From Oscillospiraceae bacterium (GTDB lineage: Bacteria > Bacillota_A > Clostridia > Oscillospirales > CAG-272): a stretch of DNA of 8,809 bases. The notes beneath the pieces were generated by a model. It had not been told where the DNA came from. It saw only the letters and a program-made list of their open reading frames with translations, and ran no database searches. The stretch spans positions 1-8,809 of the forward strand of contig SVSF01000074.1 in NCBI GenBank assembly GCA_015064425.1, read 5' to 3'. The position numbers were made by a program, and so were the translations under genes. Shown here piece after piece: positions 1-6,900 of this stretch (positions within the stretch are counted from its first letter, which is position 1; every line of letters begins with the position of its first letter).

Positions 1-26
1 ATTTTTTACTACGAGAACAAGATAGC

Positions 27-39
27 AGTACAGTGTACT
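27..39. promoter_or_regulatory. 13-base palindrome upstream of the dehydrogenase, possible operator
   Basis: AGTACA and TGTACT flank a single central G, a perfect inverted repeat that ends 25 bases before the dehydrogenase start codon. A symmetrical site here could bind a dimeric repressor or form a small leader hairpin. No promoter is visible because the window begins just upstream, and no regulator of this gene is present, so the role is inference. Confidence 0.25.
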
Positions 40-54
40 ATCTGACTACGCAAT

Positions 55-60
55 GGAGGA
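55..60 (+). promoter_or_regulatory. Ribosome binding site that sets the dehydrogenase start
   Basis: GGAGGA lies five to six bases before the ATG at 65. An in-frame ATG at 53 overlaps this Shine-Dalgarno sequence and has no ribosome binding site of its own, so translation most likely starts at 65. Confidence 0.8.
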
Positions 61-64
61 TTTT

Positions 65-1084
65 ATGAAGGCGGCAGTTTTTTATTCAAAAGAGGATCTC
101 AGAATAGAGGATATCGAAATACCGAATATAAAGGATGACGAGGTGCTCCTTAAAGTCAAAGCTTGCGGAGTGTGCGGTACGGATATGCATATCTTCGACG
201 GAGATGAGGGTGCGGCTCCCACCCCTGCGGGAACGGTGCTGGGACATGAGTTTTCGGGTGAGATAGTTGCTGTCGGAAAAGACGTTAAGGGCGTAAAAGT
301 AGGCGATAGGGCTGCAGTTGATCCCAATAAGCTTTGCAATACCTGCGATTTTTGCCGCGAGGGCGTTGGACATTTCTGTGAAAGTATGATAGGCATAGGT
401 ACCACGGTAAACGGCGGATTTGCTGAATACTGCGCTGTGCCCGTATCACAGATATATGCCTTTGATCCAACTCTACCATTTGAGAAGGCAGCTATGACGG
501 AGCCTCTTGCATGTTGTCTGCACGGTATAGATATGTGCGATATTGAAGCGGGTCATACGGTTTTGATCATCGGTGGAGGTATGATAGGTCTTATAATGCT
601 TCAGCTTGCAAAGCTTAAGGGTGCATCCAAGCTTATAATGATCGAACCCATTGCCGAAAAAAGAGAGCATGCTCTGAATCTTGGTGCCGATATAGCTATT
701 GATCCTATCAGCGAGGATGCGGAAAAGGTACTTGAAGAAAAGGGAATAAAGAGGATAAACACAGTTATAGAATGTGTTGGAAAGACCTCTACCATCAAAC
801 AGGCTATAGCTCTTGCAGGAAAAAAATCCACGGTAATGATGTTCGGCCTTACAAAGCCGGCTGACGAGATAGAGATAAAGCCTTTTGAATTCTTCAAAAA
901 AGAGATCGTATTAAAAGCATCCTTTATCAATCCTTATACGCAAAAGAGAGCACTTGCTCTTATCGAGAGCGGAAAAATCGACGTTTCTTCCATGGTATAC
1001 GAAATGATATCGGTTGAAGAGCTTCCTGCGCTTTTAGCTGATAAGGTAAGAAGAGCTAAAGGAAAATATATAGTTACGCTTTAA
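65..1084 (+). CDS. Zinc-dependent alcohol/polyol dehydrogenase (MDR superfamily)
   Basis: This is a 339-residue medium-chain dehydrogenase of the sorbitol/threonine dehydrogenase type, probably a cytosolic oxidoreductase acting on a polyol or secondary alcohol. The N-terminal GroES-like domain carries the catalytic zinc ligands C37, H61-E62 and E146 (in MTEPLA). The structural zinc loop is complete: C91, C94, C97 and C105 in the C-x2-C-x2-C-x7-C pattern. The Rossmann domain has GGGMIG at 170-175, and an acidic E194 ends the second strand, which in this family favours NAD over NADP. The length is normal and all key residues are present. The start at 65 is chosen because the in-frame ATG at 53 overlaps the ribosome binding site. 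The natural substrate cannot be read from the sequence, and neighbours give no pathway clue because the window starts here. It may be the last gene of an operon that begins upstream. Confidence 0.9.
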   Translation: MKAAVFYSKEDLRIEDIEIPNIKDDEVLLKVKACGVCGTDMHIFDGDEGAAPTPAGTVLGHEFSGEIVAVGKDVKGVKVGDRAAVDPNKLCNTCDFCREGVGHFCESMIGIGTTVNGGFAEYCAVPVSQIYAFDPTLPFEKAAMTEPLACCLHGIDMCDIEAGHTVLIIGGGMIGLIMLQLAKLKGASKLIMIEPIAEKREHALNLGADIAIDPISEDAEKVLEEKGIKRINTVIECVGKTSTIKQAIALAGKKSTVMMFGLTKPADEIEIKPFEFFKKEIVLKASFINPYTQKRALALIESGKIDVSSMVYEMISVEELPALLADKVRRAKGKYIVTL

Positions 1085-1087
1085 CAG

Positions 1088-1126
1088 AAAGATGCGGTAA
1101 ATTATTTTAAATTTACCGCATCTTTT
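1088..1126. terminator. Bidirectional terminator between convergent genes
   Basis: A 16-base-pair perfect stem (1088-1103 with 1110-1125) closes a six-base loop. It contains GATGCGGTAAATT and its complement. It is followed on + by a T-rich tail and on - by a shorter T-rich tail. It ends the dehydrogenase transcript, and its right edge overlaps the stop codon of the leftward regulator, so it probably serves both genes. Confidence 0.85.
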
Positions 1127-2507
1127 ATTTATCGGATATGTGCTTTTCTATTGCATTAATAAGGCTTGGAGAATCGGGATCGGAATAGTCGATAACAAAG
1201 GTTGCTCTTGAACTCTCCGGTACACATCCTCGGTAATGATCCGATAACATTTTTACTTTGGGGTAGTCTTCTTTTAGGGTAGCCTTTATTTCTTCATCGG
1301 ACATAGAAGTGTCCGTTTTGATCAGACTGTGTAAACCCGACCCTTGTTTTACGATCTCAAGTTTTGTATCGTTTCTGTTCAGTATGGCAGATTCTATCTC
1401 CTCTCTTATCGCTTTTGTCCTTTTTTTCATTCTTGATATATGCCTTTCGAAATATCTCTCGGATATAAATGAGGCAAGTATGTATTGCTCAAAGGAAGGA
1501 ACGGCGGATGAGTAAAAGCCCAGCTTTTCCTTGAATCTGTACATAAGGTCGTCGGGAAGTATCATATACCCTATTCTGATAGACGGAGCAATACTTTTTG
1601 TAAAAGTGTTGAGATATATTACTCTTCCCCTGCTGTCCGAAGAAAAAAGAGTGGGAATGGGTCTTCCGAAGCTTCTGAACTCGCTGTCGTAGTCATCTTC
1701 AATTATATACCGCCCGTTTTTACTGTAAGCCCAGGAAAGCAACTCGAGTCGCCTTGCTATCGGGGTAACGGTTCCTCCGGGAAAATGGTGGGTAGGCGAT
1801 ATATGAAGGACGTCAGTTTTCTCTTTTTCAAGGGAAGCCGGTATAACTCCGTACTCATCCATAGGTATAAACGAATGAGAAAGTCCGTTCACTCTGTATA
1901 TTTCACTTATTTTCCGATAGCCCGGATCCTCAACTCCATATTTGAGCTCTTTTCCGAGAAGCAGGATTATCAGCTGGTACAGATATTCCGTTCCAGCACC
2001 TATTACAACGTTTTCGGGGGATACGTTCATTGCTCTCATTCGGTAAAGATGATCACAGACCGCCCGCCTTAGCTTATATACTCCGGTACTTGGTACGGGA
2101 GCAAGGAGCCGTTCACCTTCTTCGGATATTACTCTTCTCATTAACTTTGTCCAAACAGAGAAAGGAAAAAGAGATGAGTCGGAAGAGTAGAGAGAAGATT
2201 CGTTCTCGGTATGCAAGTTCTCGCTCGTACAAGAGGTATTGTCAGCTTTGAGTGCGACTGAGGGATCTATGTTTTCAACGTAAAAACCGGAACGGTTTAT
2301 TGCCTTTATATACCCCTCAGCTTCAAGCTGAGCATATGCGCTTTCCACGGTAACGGGACTGATCTTTAAGTTTTCTGCAAGTGCCCTTTTTGAGGGGAGC
2401 TTTTCTCCTTTTTCAAGCTTTCCGGAAAAGATATCGTTTTTTATTGATTCGTAAAGAAATTCATAAAGAGGGCGTTTGCCTCTCTTTGACATATCGTAGG
2501 TAAGCAT
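1125..2507 (-). CDS. MocR/GntR-family PLP-dependent transcription regulator, PdxR-like
   Basis: This 460-residue protein has an N-terminal GntR winged helix (about 12-80) with the typical LPSKRALAENLKISPVTVESAY recognition region, split here as LPSKRALAEN at 37-46 and PVTVESAY at 51-58. A variable linker (about 80-110) leads to a fold-type I aminotransferase domain (about 115-458). PLP-site residues match the family: K304 in NTFTKS for the Schiff base, D271 and Y273 in EDDYDSEF, and R311. The spacing D-33-K and K-7-R equals that of GabR. MocR proteins use PLP, alone or with an amino acid, as effector. Divergence from a pyridoxal kinase suggests a PdxR role in B6 homeostasis, which is inference from context. 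The start at 2507 has AAGG six bases upstream; a later Met at residue 6 has no such site. The stop codon overlaps the shared terminator. Full length with no broken motif. Confidence 0.9.
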   Translation of the reverse strand: MLTYDMSKRGKRPLYEFLYESIKNDIFSGKLEKGEKLPSKRALAENLKISPVTVESAYAQLEAEGYIKAINRSGFYVENIDPSVALKADNTSCTSENLHTENESSLYSSDSSLFPFSVWTKLMRRVISEEGERLLAPVPSTGVYKLRRAVCDHLYRMRAMNVSPENVVIGAGTEYLYQLIILLLGKELKYGVEDPGYRKISEIYRVNGLSHSFIPMDEYGVIPASLEKEKTDVLHISPTHHFPGGTVTPIARRLELLSWAYSKNGRYIIEDDYDSEFRSFGRPIPTLFSSDSRGRVIYLNTFTKSIAPSIRIGYMILPDDLMYRFKEKLGFYSSAVPSFEQYILASFISERYFERHISRMKKRTKAIREEIESAILNRNDTKLEIVKQGSGLHSLIKTDTSMSDEEIKATLKEDYPKVKMLSDHYRGCVPESSRATFVIDYSDPDSPSLINAIEKHISDK

Positions 2508-2532
2508 AATTCACCTTCTGGCATTATTAAAA

Positions 2533-2573
2533 AGTATTAAACTGAGTATTTTAATAGAACCAAAACATAGTAT
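2533..2573. repeat. Three AGTAT direct repeats in the divergent spacer, candidate MocR operator
   Basis: AGTAT occurs at 2533, 2545 and 2569, each followed by an A/T-only stretch (AGTATTAA, AGTATTTT, AGTATAAT). The starts are 12 and 24 bases apart, roughly one and two helical turns. MocR regulators are known to bind short direct repeats upstream of their targets. The first two copies cover the -35 zone of the kinase promoter and the third covers the overlapping -10 boxes. A seven-base inverted repeat, ATTAAAA (2526-2532) with TTTTAAT (2549-2555), overlies the first two. The AT-rich composition makes chance repeats possible. Confidence 0.4.
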
Positions 2574-2597
2574 AATACAGTTAAAAAGAAATTTCAA
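2569..2597 (-). promoter_or_regulatory. Sigma-A promoter of the MocR regulator
   Basis: Read on the minus strand, TTGAAA (2592-2597) is separated by 17 bases from TATACT (2569-2574), a near-consensus promoter. It predicts a start near 2562 and a leader of about 55 bases before the regulator ATG. Its -10 overlaps the -10 of the opposing kinase promoter, so the two probably cannot be occupied at once. Confidence 0.7.
2571..2576 (+). promoter_or_regulatory. -10 box of the pyridoxal kinase promoter
   Basis: A consensus TATAAT lies 30-44 bases before the candidate kinase starts. At the right distance upstream (2548-2553) there is only ATTTTA, a poor -35 box. That is what an activator-dependent promoter would look like, and it fits with MocR regulators often activating the divergent gene. 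Confidence 0.6.
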
Positions 2598-2614
2598 GAG
2601 AAAGAGTGAATGAG

Positions 2615-3454
2615 ATGAAAAGAATAGTTACAGTACAGGATATATCCTGCCTGGGAAAATGCTCACTTACCGTAGCGCTTCCCATAATATCGGCTATGGG
2701 CATAGAGGCGGCTATAATACCTACTGCAGTCCTTTCGACCCATACAATGTTTAAGAATTTTACCTTTCATGATCTTACGGGAGAGATAAAGCCTATTACG
2801 GAGCATTGGAAAAAGGAGGGGCTTGATTTTTCTGCAATTTATACGGGATATCTCGGATCTTTTGAACAGATCGACCTTATGAGAGAGTTTTTTGCTTCAG
2901 CGGACATATCCACTTTACGTTTTGTCGATCCCGCTATGGGTGATAACGGAAGACTTTACGTGGGTTTTGATGAGAATTTTGCAAAAAAGATGGCAACCCT
3001 CTGCGCAGAAGCGGATATTATCGTTCCCAATATGACGGAGGCATCCTTTATGCTCGGAACAGAGTACAAGGAAGATGGGGAATATGATGAGGCTTACGTT
3101 AAGGAGCTTCTTTTAAAACTTCACGGTCTTGGCGCAAAAGTAGCGGTAATGACCGGTATCAGTCTTAAGGAAGGAAGCACGGGAGCTATGGGGTATGACG
3201 GGGAAAATGGTAGATTCTTCAGTTATTTTACGGAAAAGCTTCCCGTTAAATACCACGGAACCGGAGATATATTCTCTTCCGTATTTTTAGGCGCGCTTAT
3301 GAATGGAAAGAGCTATGAGGAAGGACTTGAAATAGCCGCTGAATTCACGCGTGAGAGTATTTCACTTACCCTGAAAGATAAAGGAAAAGTATGGTATGGC
3401 GTAAACTTTGAACAGGCTATACCAATGCTTGTAGATATGATAACAAGAAATTGA
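2615..3454 (+). CDS. pdxK: Pyridoxal/pyridoxamine kinase
   Basis: This is a cytosolic ribokinase-superfamily enzyme that phosphorylates pyridoxal, pyridoxamine or pyridoxine with ATP in the B6 salvage pathway. Counted from the ATG at 2615 it has 279 residues, usual for the PdxK/PdxY family. Visible motifs are VQDISCLGKCS near the N terminus (substrate lid and pocket), STHT at 41-44, DPAMGDNG at 105-112, VPNMTEA at 137-143, and the anion-hole motif GTGD at 215-218 with D218 as catalytic base. An in-frame GTG at 2606 would add three residues. Both starts have only weak ribosome binding sites, and 2615 is preferred because homologues usually begin MKRIVTxQDIS. It is divergent from the MocR regulator, which probably controls it. 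It appears monocistronic, closed by a terminator. PdxK and PdxY subtypes, and a thiamine-pathway kinase (ThiD), are hard to separate by eye, but the motifs favour B6. Confidence 0.88.
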   Translation: MKRIVTVQDISCLGKCSLTVALPIISAMGIEAAIIPTAVLSTHTMFKNFTFHDLTGEIKPITEHWKKEGLDFSAIYTGYLGSFEQIDLMREFFASADISTLRFVDPAMGDNGRLYVGFDENFAKKMATLCAEADIIVPNMTEASFMLGTEYKEDGEYDEAYVKELLLKLHGLGAKVAVMTGISLKEGSTGAMGYDGENGRFFSYFTEKLPVKYHGTGDIFSSVFLGALMNGKSYEEGLEIAAEFTRESISLTLKDKGKVWYGVNFEQAIPMLVDMITRN

Positions 3455-3456
3455 CG

Positions 3457-3490
3457 AAGAGCAGACTCTTTAAATGGGTCTGCTTTTTTT
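3457..3490 (+). terminator. Rho-independent terminator after the pyridoxal kinase
   Basis: AGCAGAC (3460-3466) pairs with GTCTGCT (3478-3484), extended inward by a T-G wobble and a C-G pair, around a TTTAAAT loop. It is followed by a run of seven T. It begins three bases after the kinase stop codon and insulates it from the next operon. Confidence 0.85.
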
Positions 3491-3500
3491 AAGTAAATAG

Positions 3501-3529
3501 TTGACAAACGTTAACTTGTGTGCTATACT
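3501..3529 (+). promoter_or_regulatory. Strong promoter of the BlaI/M56 operon
   Basis: A consensus TTGACA (3501-3506), a 17-base spacer and TATACT (3524-3529) with an extended -10 TG at 3521-3522. Transcription should begin near 3536. Such a strong promoter fits a system held off by a repressor: the -35 lies within one operator-like palindrome and a second lies just downstream of the predicted start. Confidence 0.8.
3502..3513. promoter_or_regulatory. Operator-like half-palindrome O1 over the -35 box
   Basis: TGACAAACGTTA matches the downstream perfect palindrome in 10 of 12 positions and overlaps the TTGACA -35 box. BlaI/MecI operators are short dyads of the TACA-nn-TGTA kind; here the halves would be GACA and cGTt. 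Binding would block RNA polymerase. The role is inferred from position and similarity to O2. Confidence 0.55.
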
Positions 3530-3542
3530 GAAAACGCAAAGG

Positions 3543-3554
3543 TGACAAATGTCA
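3543..3554. promoter_or_regulatory. Operator-like palindrome O2 at the transcript start
   Basis: TGACA and TGTCA flank a two-base centre, giving a perfect dyad resembling the BlaI/MecI operator layout (four-base half sites around two bases). It sits about seven bases after the predicted start, 41 bases (about four helical turns) from O1, so two repressor dimers would lie on the same DNA face. It ends shortly before the ribosome binding site. Confidence 0.6.
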
Positions 3555-3573
3555 ACAAAGGAGGGCTTTAAAA

Positions 3574-3954
3574 ATGTATATATCACTTTCTGAGGGTGAA
3601 TGGAAAATAATGAAGGTACTTTGGAAGGGTGAGGATATGAACCTTACCGGGATCGTAAAGGCACTTGAAAAAGAAACGGGTTGGCAGAAGGCAACGGTAT
3701 TTGTAATGCTTAAGAGGCTTATTGCCAAGGGTGCCGTAAGGTTGGAAGAGAACGGCTCGAAAAAAAGTTATTTTGCCGCTATAAAAAAGGGGGAGACAAG
3801 CTTTGAGGAAACCGAGTCATTCCTTTCCCGGGTCTATGACGGAAGCATAGGAATGATGGTGTCGGCTCTTGCGGGACATAAAGCACTTTCCGAGGAGGAT
3901 ATTGCCGAGCTTAGGGCTATTATTGACGATGCCGAAAAGAAAAGAAAGGAGTAA
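3574..3954 (+). CDS. BlaI/MecI/CopY-family transcriptional repressor
   Basis: This 126-residue winged-helix protein has the family opening LSEGEWKIMKVLW (residues 5-17), a second helix around NLTGIVKALEKET, a recognition helix near TGWQKATVFVMLKRL (35-49) and a beta wing at about 54-70. The charged C-terminal part (about 75-126) is the usual dimerisation region, where BlaR1-type proteases inactivate BlaI in characterised systems. It is expected to act as a cytosolic dimer that represses its own operon through the TGACA/TGTCA sites upstream. The ribosome binding site AAGGAGGG is eight bases before the ATG. The stop is separated from the M56 gene by only three bases, so the pair is cotranscribed and probably translationally coupled. 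No beta-lactamase or penicillin-binding protein gene is present, so the classic beta-lactam role is not supported. Confidence 0.9.
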   Translation: MYISLSEGEWKIMKVLWKGEDMNLTGIVKALEKETGWQKATVFVMLKRLIAKGAVRLEENGSKKSYFAAIKKGETSFEETESFLSRVYDGSIGMMVSALAGHKALSEEDIAELRAIIDDAEKKRKE

Positions 3955-3957
3955 GAT

Positions 3958-6900
3958 ATGATAAGACACGTAATTACTCTGACTTTGCTTATATTTGCCG
4001 TATTGCTTATAAGGGCAATATTCAGGAAAAAAGTATCCTCGCGTCTGATATACGCCTTATGGATAGCGGTGCTTATAAAGCTTTGCATACCGTTTTCTCT
4101 GTATGAGATTGAGATCCCCGAGTCCATTCTGGAGAGCGGGACCTCCGTAACGGAGACTGAAGCTGCAGAGATCTTTGCAGAAAGCATTACTCAAGGCGAT
4201 AAAGAAGAAATAAAGATTCCCGAAAATGAAGAGCAGGGGAATAAAGTCGAAATAAACACGGGTATCGGTCAGCAGACAGGTACGGCGATCATGCCCGAAC
4301 TTAATACAGAGGGTGCAAAACCGCCTGTGAGCATTATTCCCGAACAGAATAGTATGGCTGAAACGGAGGGTACCTCTATAGGTAAAGATGAGCCTGTATT
4401 CTTGGATGCATCGGATATACTTAAATGGTTGTATATTGCGGGAGTATGTACGATGGCTCTTGTTTTTGGAGTCAGCGGGATCGTATTCCGTATAAGAGCG
4501 ATACGAAGCAGAAGATACCTCGGTAAATATATGGGTATTAAGATATACGTATCTGAGGCGGTGAACGGTCCTTGTCTTTCCAGTTTATTCCCTGCGGTAT
4601 ATCTGGATATAGAGGCGGCAGCTTCTCCCAAAAGAGCATATATCGTGGCACATGAGTATATACATTTTTGCCACGGAGATTTTATCTGGTCGATAGTAAG
4701 ATGCGCAGCGCTTATACTTTATTGGTGGCATCCTTTGGTATGGGCAGCAGCTATTCTTTCGAAGCACGATGCGGAGCTTGCCTGCGACGAGAGTCTTGGA
4801 CGAAGACTTAATAGAAACGATAGATTTGATTATGCAAGGGTCATAGTCGATACTATTCCCAAAAGAAGAGGTCATGCCATAGGGTTGGGAAGCGGTTCCT
4901 TGAAGGATAGAATAAAAATGCTTACGTCAGAGAATAAGCATAGGATCATGGCAGCTCTTCTTGTTATTGCCCTGACACTTTCTTTTGCCGCTTGTTCTTT
5001 TGCGGATCTTATCGGAGACGGAAAGACAGCAGACAAAGAGAAGGAAAGCGAGACAGAAAATGAAAAAGAGCATGAGAATATATCTCAAGAGGAGGAAGGG
5101 CTTTACAATATACTCTCAAATAACGGAGGACTTGAGTTCAAAGTTCTGCGAAAAGATATAGACAGATCGAAATTGAGAATATACAGATATGATGAAAGAT
5201 ATAAACTTTATATAAACTGTGGGGAGGAAGATTCCAACGGAGTTCCTCTGACTCTGATGATTTTTGATACGTTATCGGGAGACTTTGTTGCGGAAAAGAA
5301 GAGCGATATATCAGTTCTCCCGAATGAAATTTCCTATACTGAGGACGGAATTGTTCTCTATACTCTCCGATATGGCAAAGATGGCGGAAGCATTTCCGTG
5401 GATGCCGCCGTGTCGGTACGCTTTGACGGCAAGGAGATATATACAGAAAAGGTGGCATTTCATTCAGCCTTCCCCAAATACGGATATCCGATAAAATCTC
5501 CCGACGGAAGCTTTTATTATAGAGCTGTGACTGAGGATAACGATGGCCACGGAGGTGTTGATATAGTTTATGCTGACGGCAGTACGGAGCGTATTTTGAC
5601 AAACGTAATGTATGGAGACGATTTTAAACGCGGACGGTCTGCGGATATAGGAGACGTAAGAGGCTACGAGCCCTTATGCCTTACGGAAGAGGGCGATCTT
5701 ATCTACAATGTCAGGGGATATGAAAGTATAGATTGCTTTGGTATATACGACAAGGAATGGAAGTATACCACCGAACACAGAGGTCAGGCTTATGCCTGGG
5801 ACAAGGGATATGTCTATGCTTCTGTAAACGTACAAGAGCATTACGGGATCAAAGAACTTTTCAGGTATTACAGAGAAGGAGATTGGAATGAGACTTTATT
5901 CTCCATTGATACTCCCAAAAACATCATAAGCGCCGATCCCGCCTTTACCTTTATCGGATACTGCGGGGATATGTGGATAGTTAGCGATAATAGCGCACTT
6001 GAAAAGCTTGAGCTCGGAGAAAGAGATGAGGGAATAATATACTCTTATCTGTATTCCAAGGACTTCTCTACCTGCCTTGCATCGTACAGCTTCAAGCAGA
6101 AGGATAGCTTTATCGGTTACCTTGAAGATAGTCCCGAATACCTTTGTGCAATAATGCCGGATACGGAGAAAAGGACCGTGTTTTGTGATGCTCAGTATAC
6201 GGTAAGGATGCCCGTAGAATATTATTCAAATGAATTTATCACGGAAAATATTATATACGGAAGTCTCGAAGTGAGTTTCCCCTTCAAAGGAAGTGAGAGC
6301 AGATCCTACGGAATCGGCAAGATAGATGCCCTATACTGTTACACAGATATGCTGTACGACGAGATAGTGAATATCTGGTATTGGGGCAATGCCCCCGTTT
6401 ACACGATAAACGAGAGGGACTATCTGTCAAGCAGTATGGGCTACGAATATCCTACCTACCGATACAGGCATGGACTCAACGATAAGAATAAAGACAGCGC
6501 ACAAGAGTGGAAGGTTGGCGAATATCTTGAACTGAATGAATATATCTATATCGTCTATGCGGGAGAGAACGTATATCTCTTGGTGAGCTTTATTGCTGAG
6601 GGAGATGAGGACATGAGCGAAAAATATGATAAGCTTATGTCCGAAATAGAGATAGACCTCCAAAAGGATGCGGAAAGGCACTACCTCTTCCTTGCAGACG
6701 GCTCGGGTGAGGATGAAGAGTACACGTTGTGCCTCATAGCTCCATACTCCTATCTACTTGAAGGAGACAGGTTCTATGATAAGGAAGGATTTTTAAGAAT
6801 AGCCGTGGATCATAAACTGAGAAGATACGATTATTACGGTTTTGAGGAAGAATTCCTTAAAGAACTGCAAAGTGAGAACAAAGGCTTTCTCTTATGGTCC

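Noticed and set aside
53..64. Upstream ATG at 53 as start of the dehydrogenase, adding MEDF
   Set aside because: It overlaps the GGAGGA ribosome binding site that serves the ATG at 65 and has no ribosome binding site of its own; homologues start at MKAAVF.
2606..2614. GTG at 2606 as start of the pyridoxal kinase
   Set aside because: Not excluded, but the ATG at 2615 gives the usual family N terminus; both ribosome binding sites are weak.
3834..4187. Minus-strand open frame spanning the BlaI/M56 junction
   Set aside because: It is antisense to two well-supported genes and has no supporting signals.
5138..5602. Minus-strand open frame of 154 codons inside the M56 gene
   Set aside because: It lies wholly opposite the beta-rich ectodomain coding region; its product is basic and low in recognisable features, with no promoter or ribosome binding site seen.
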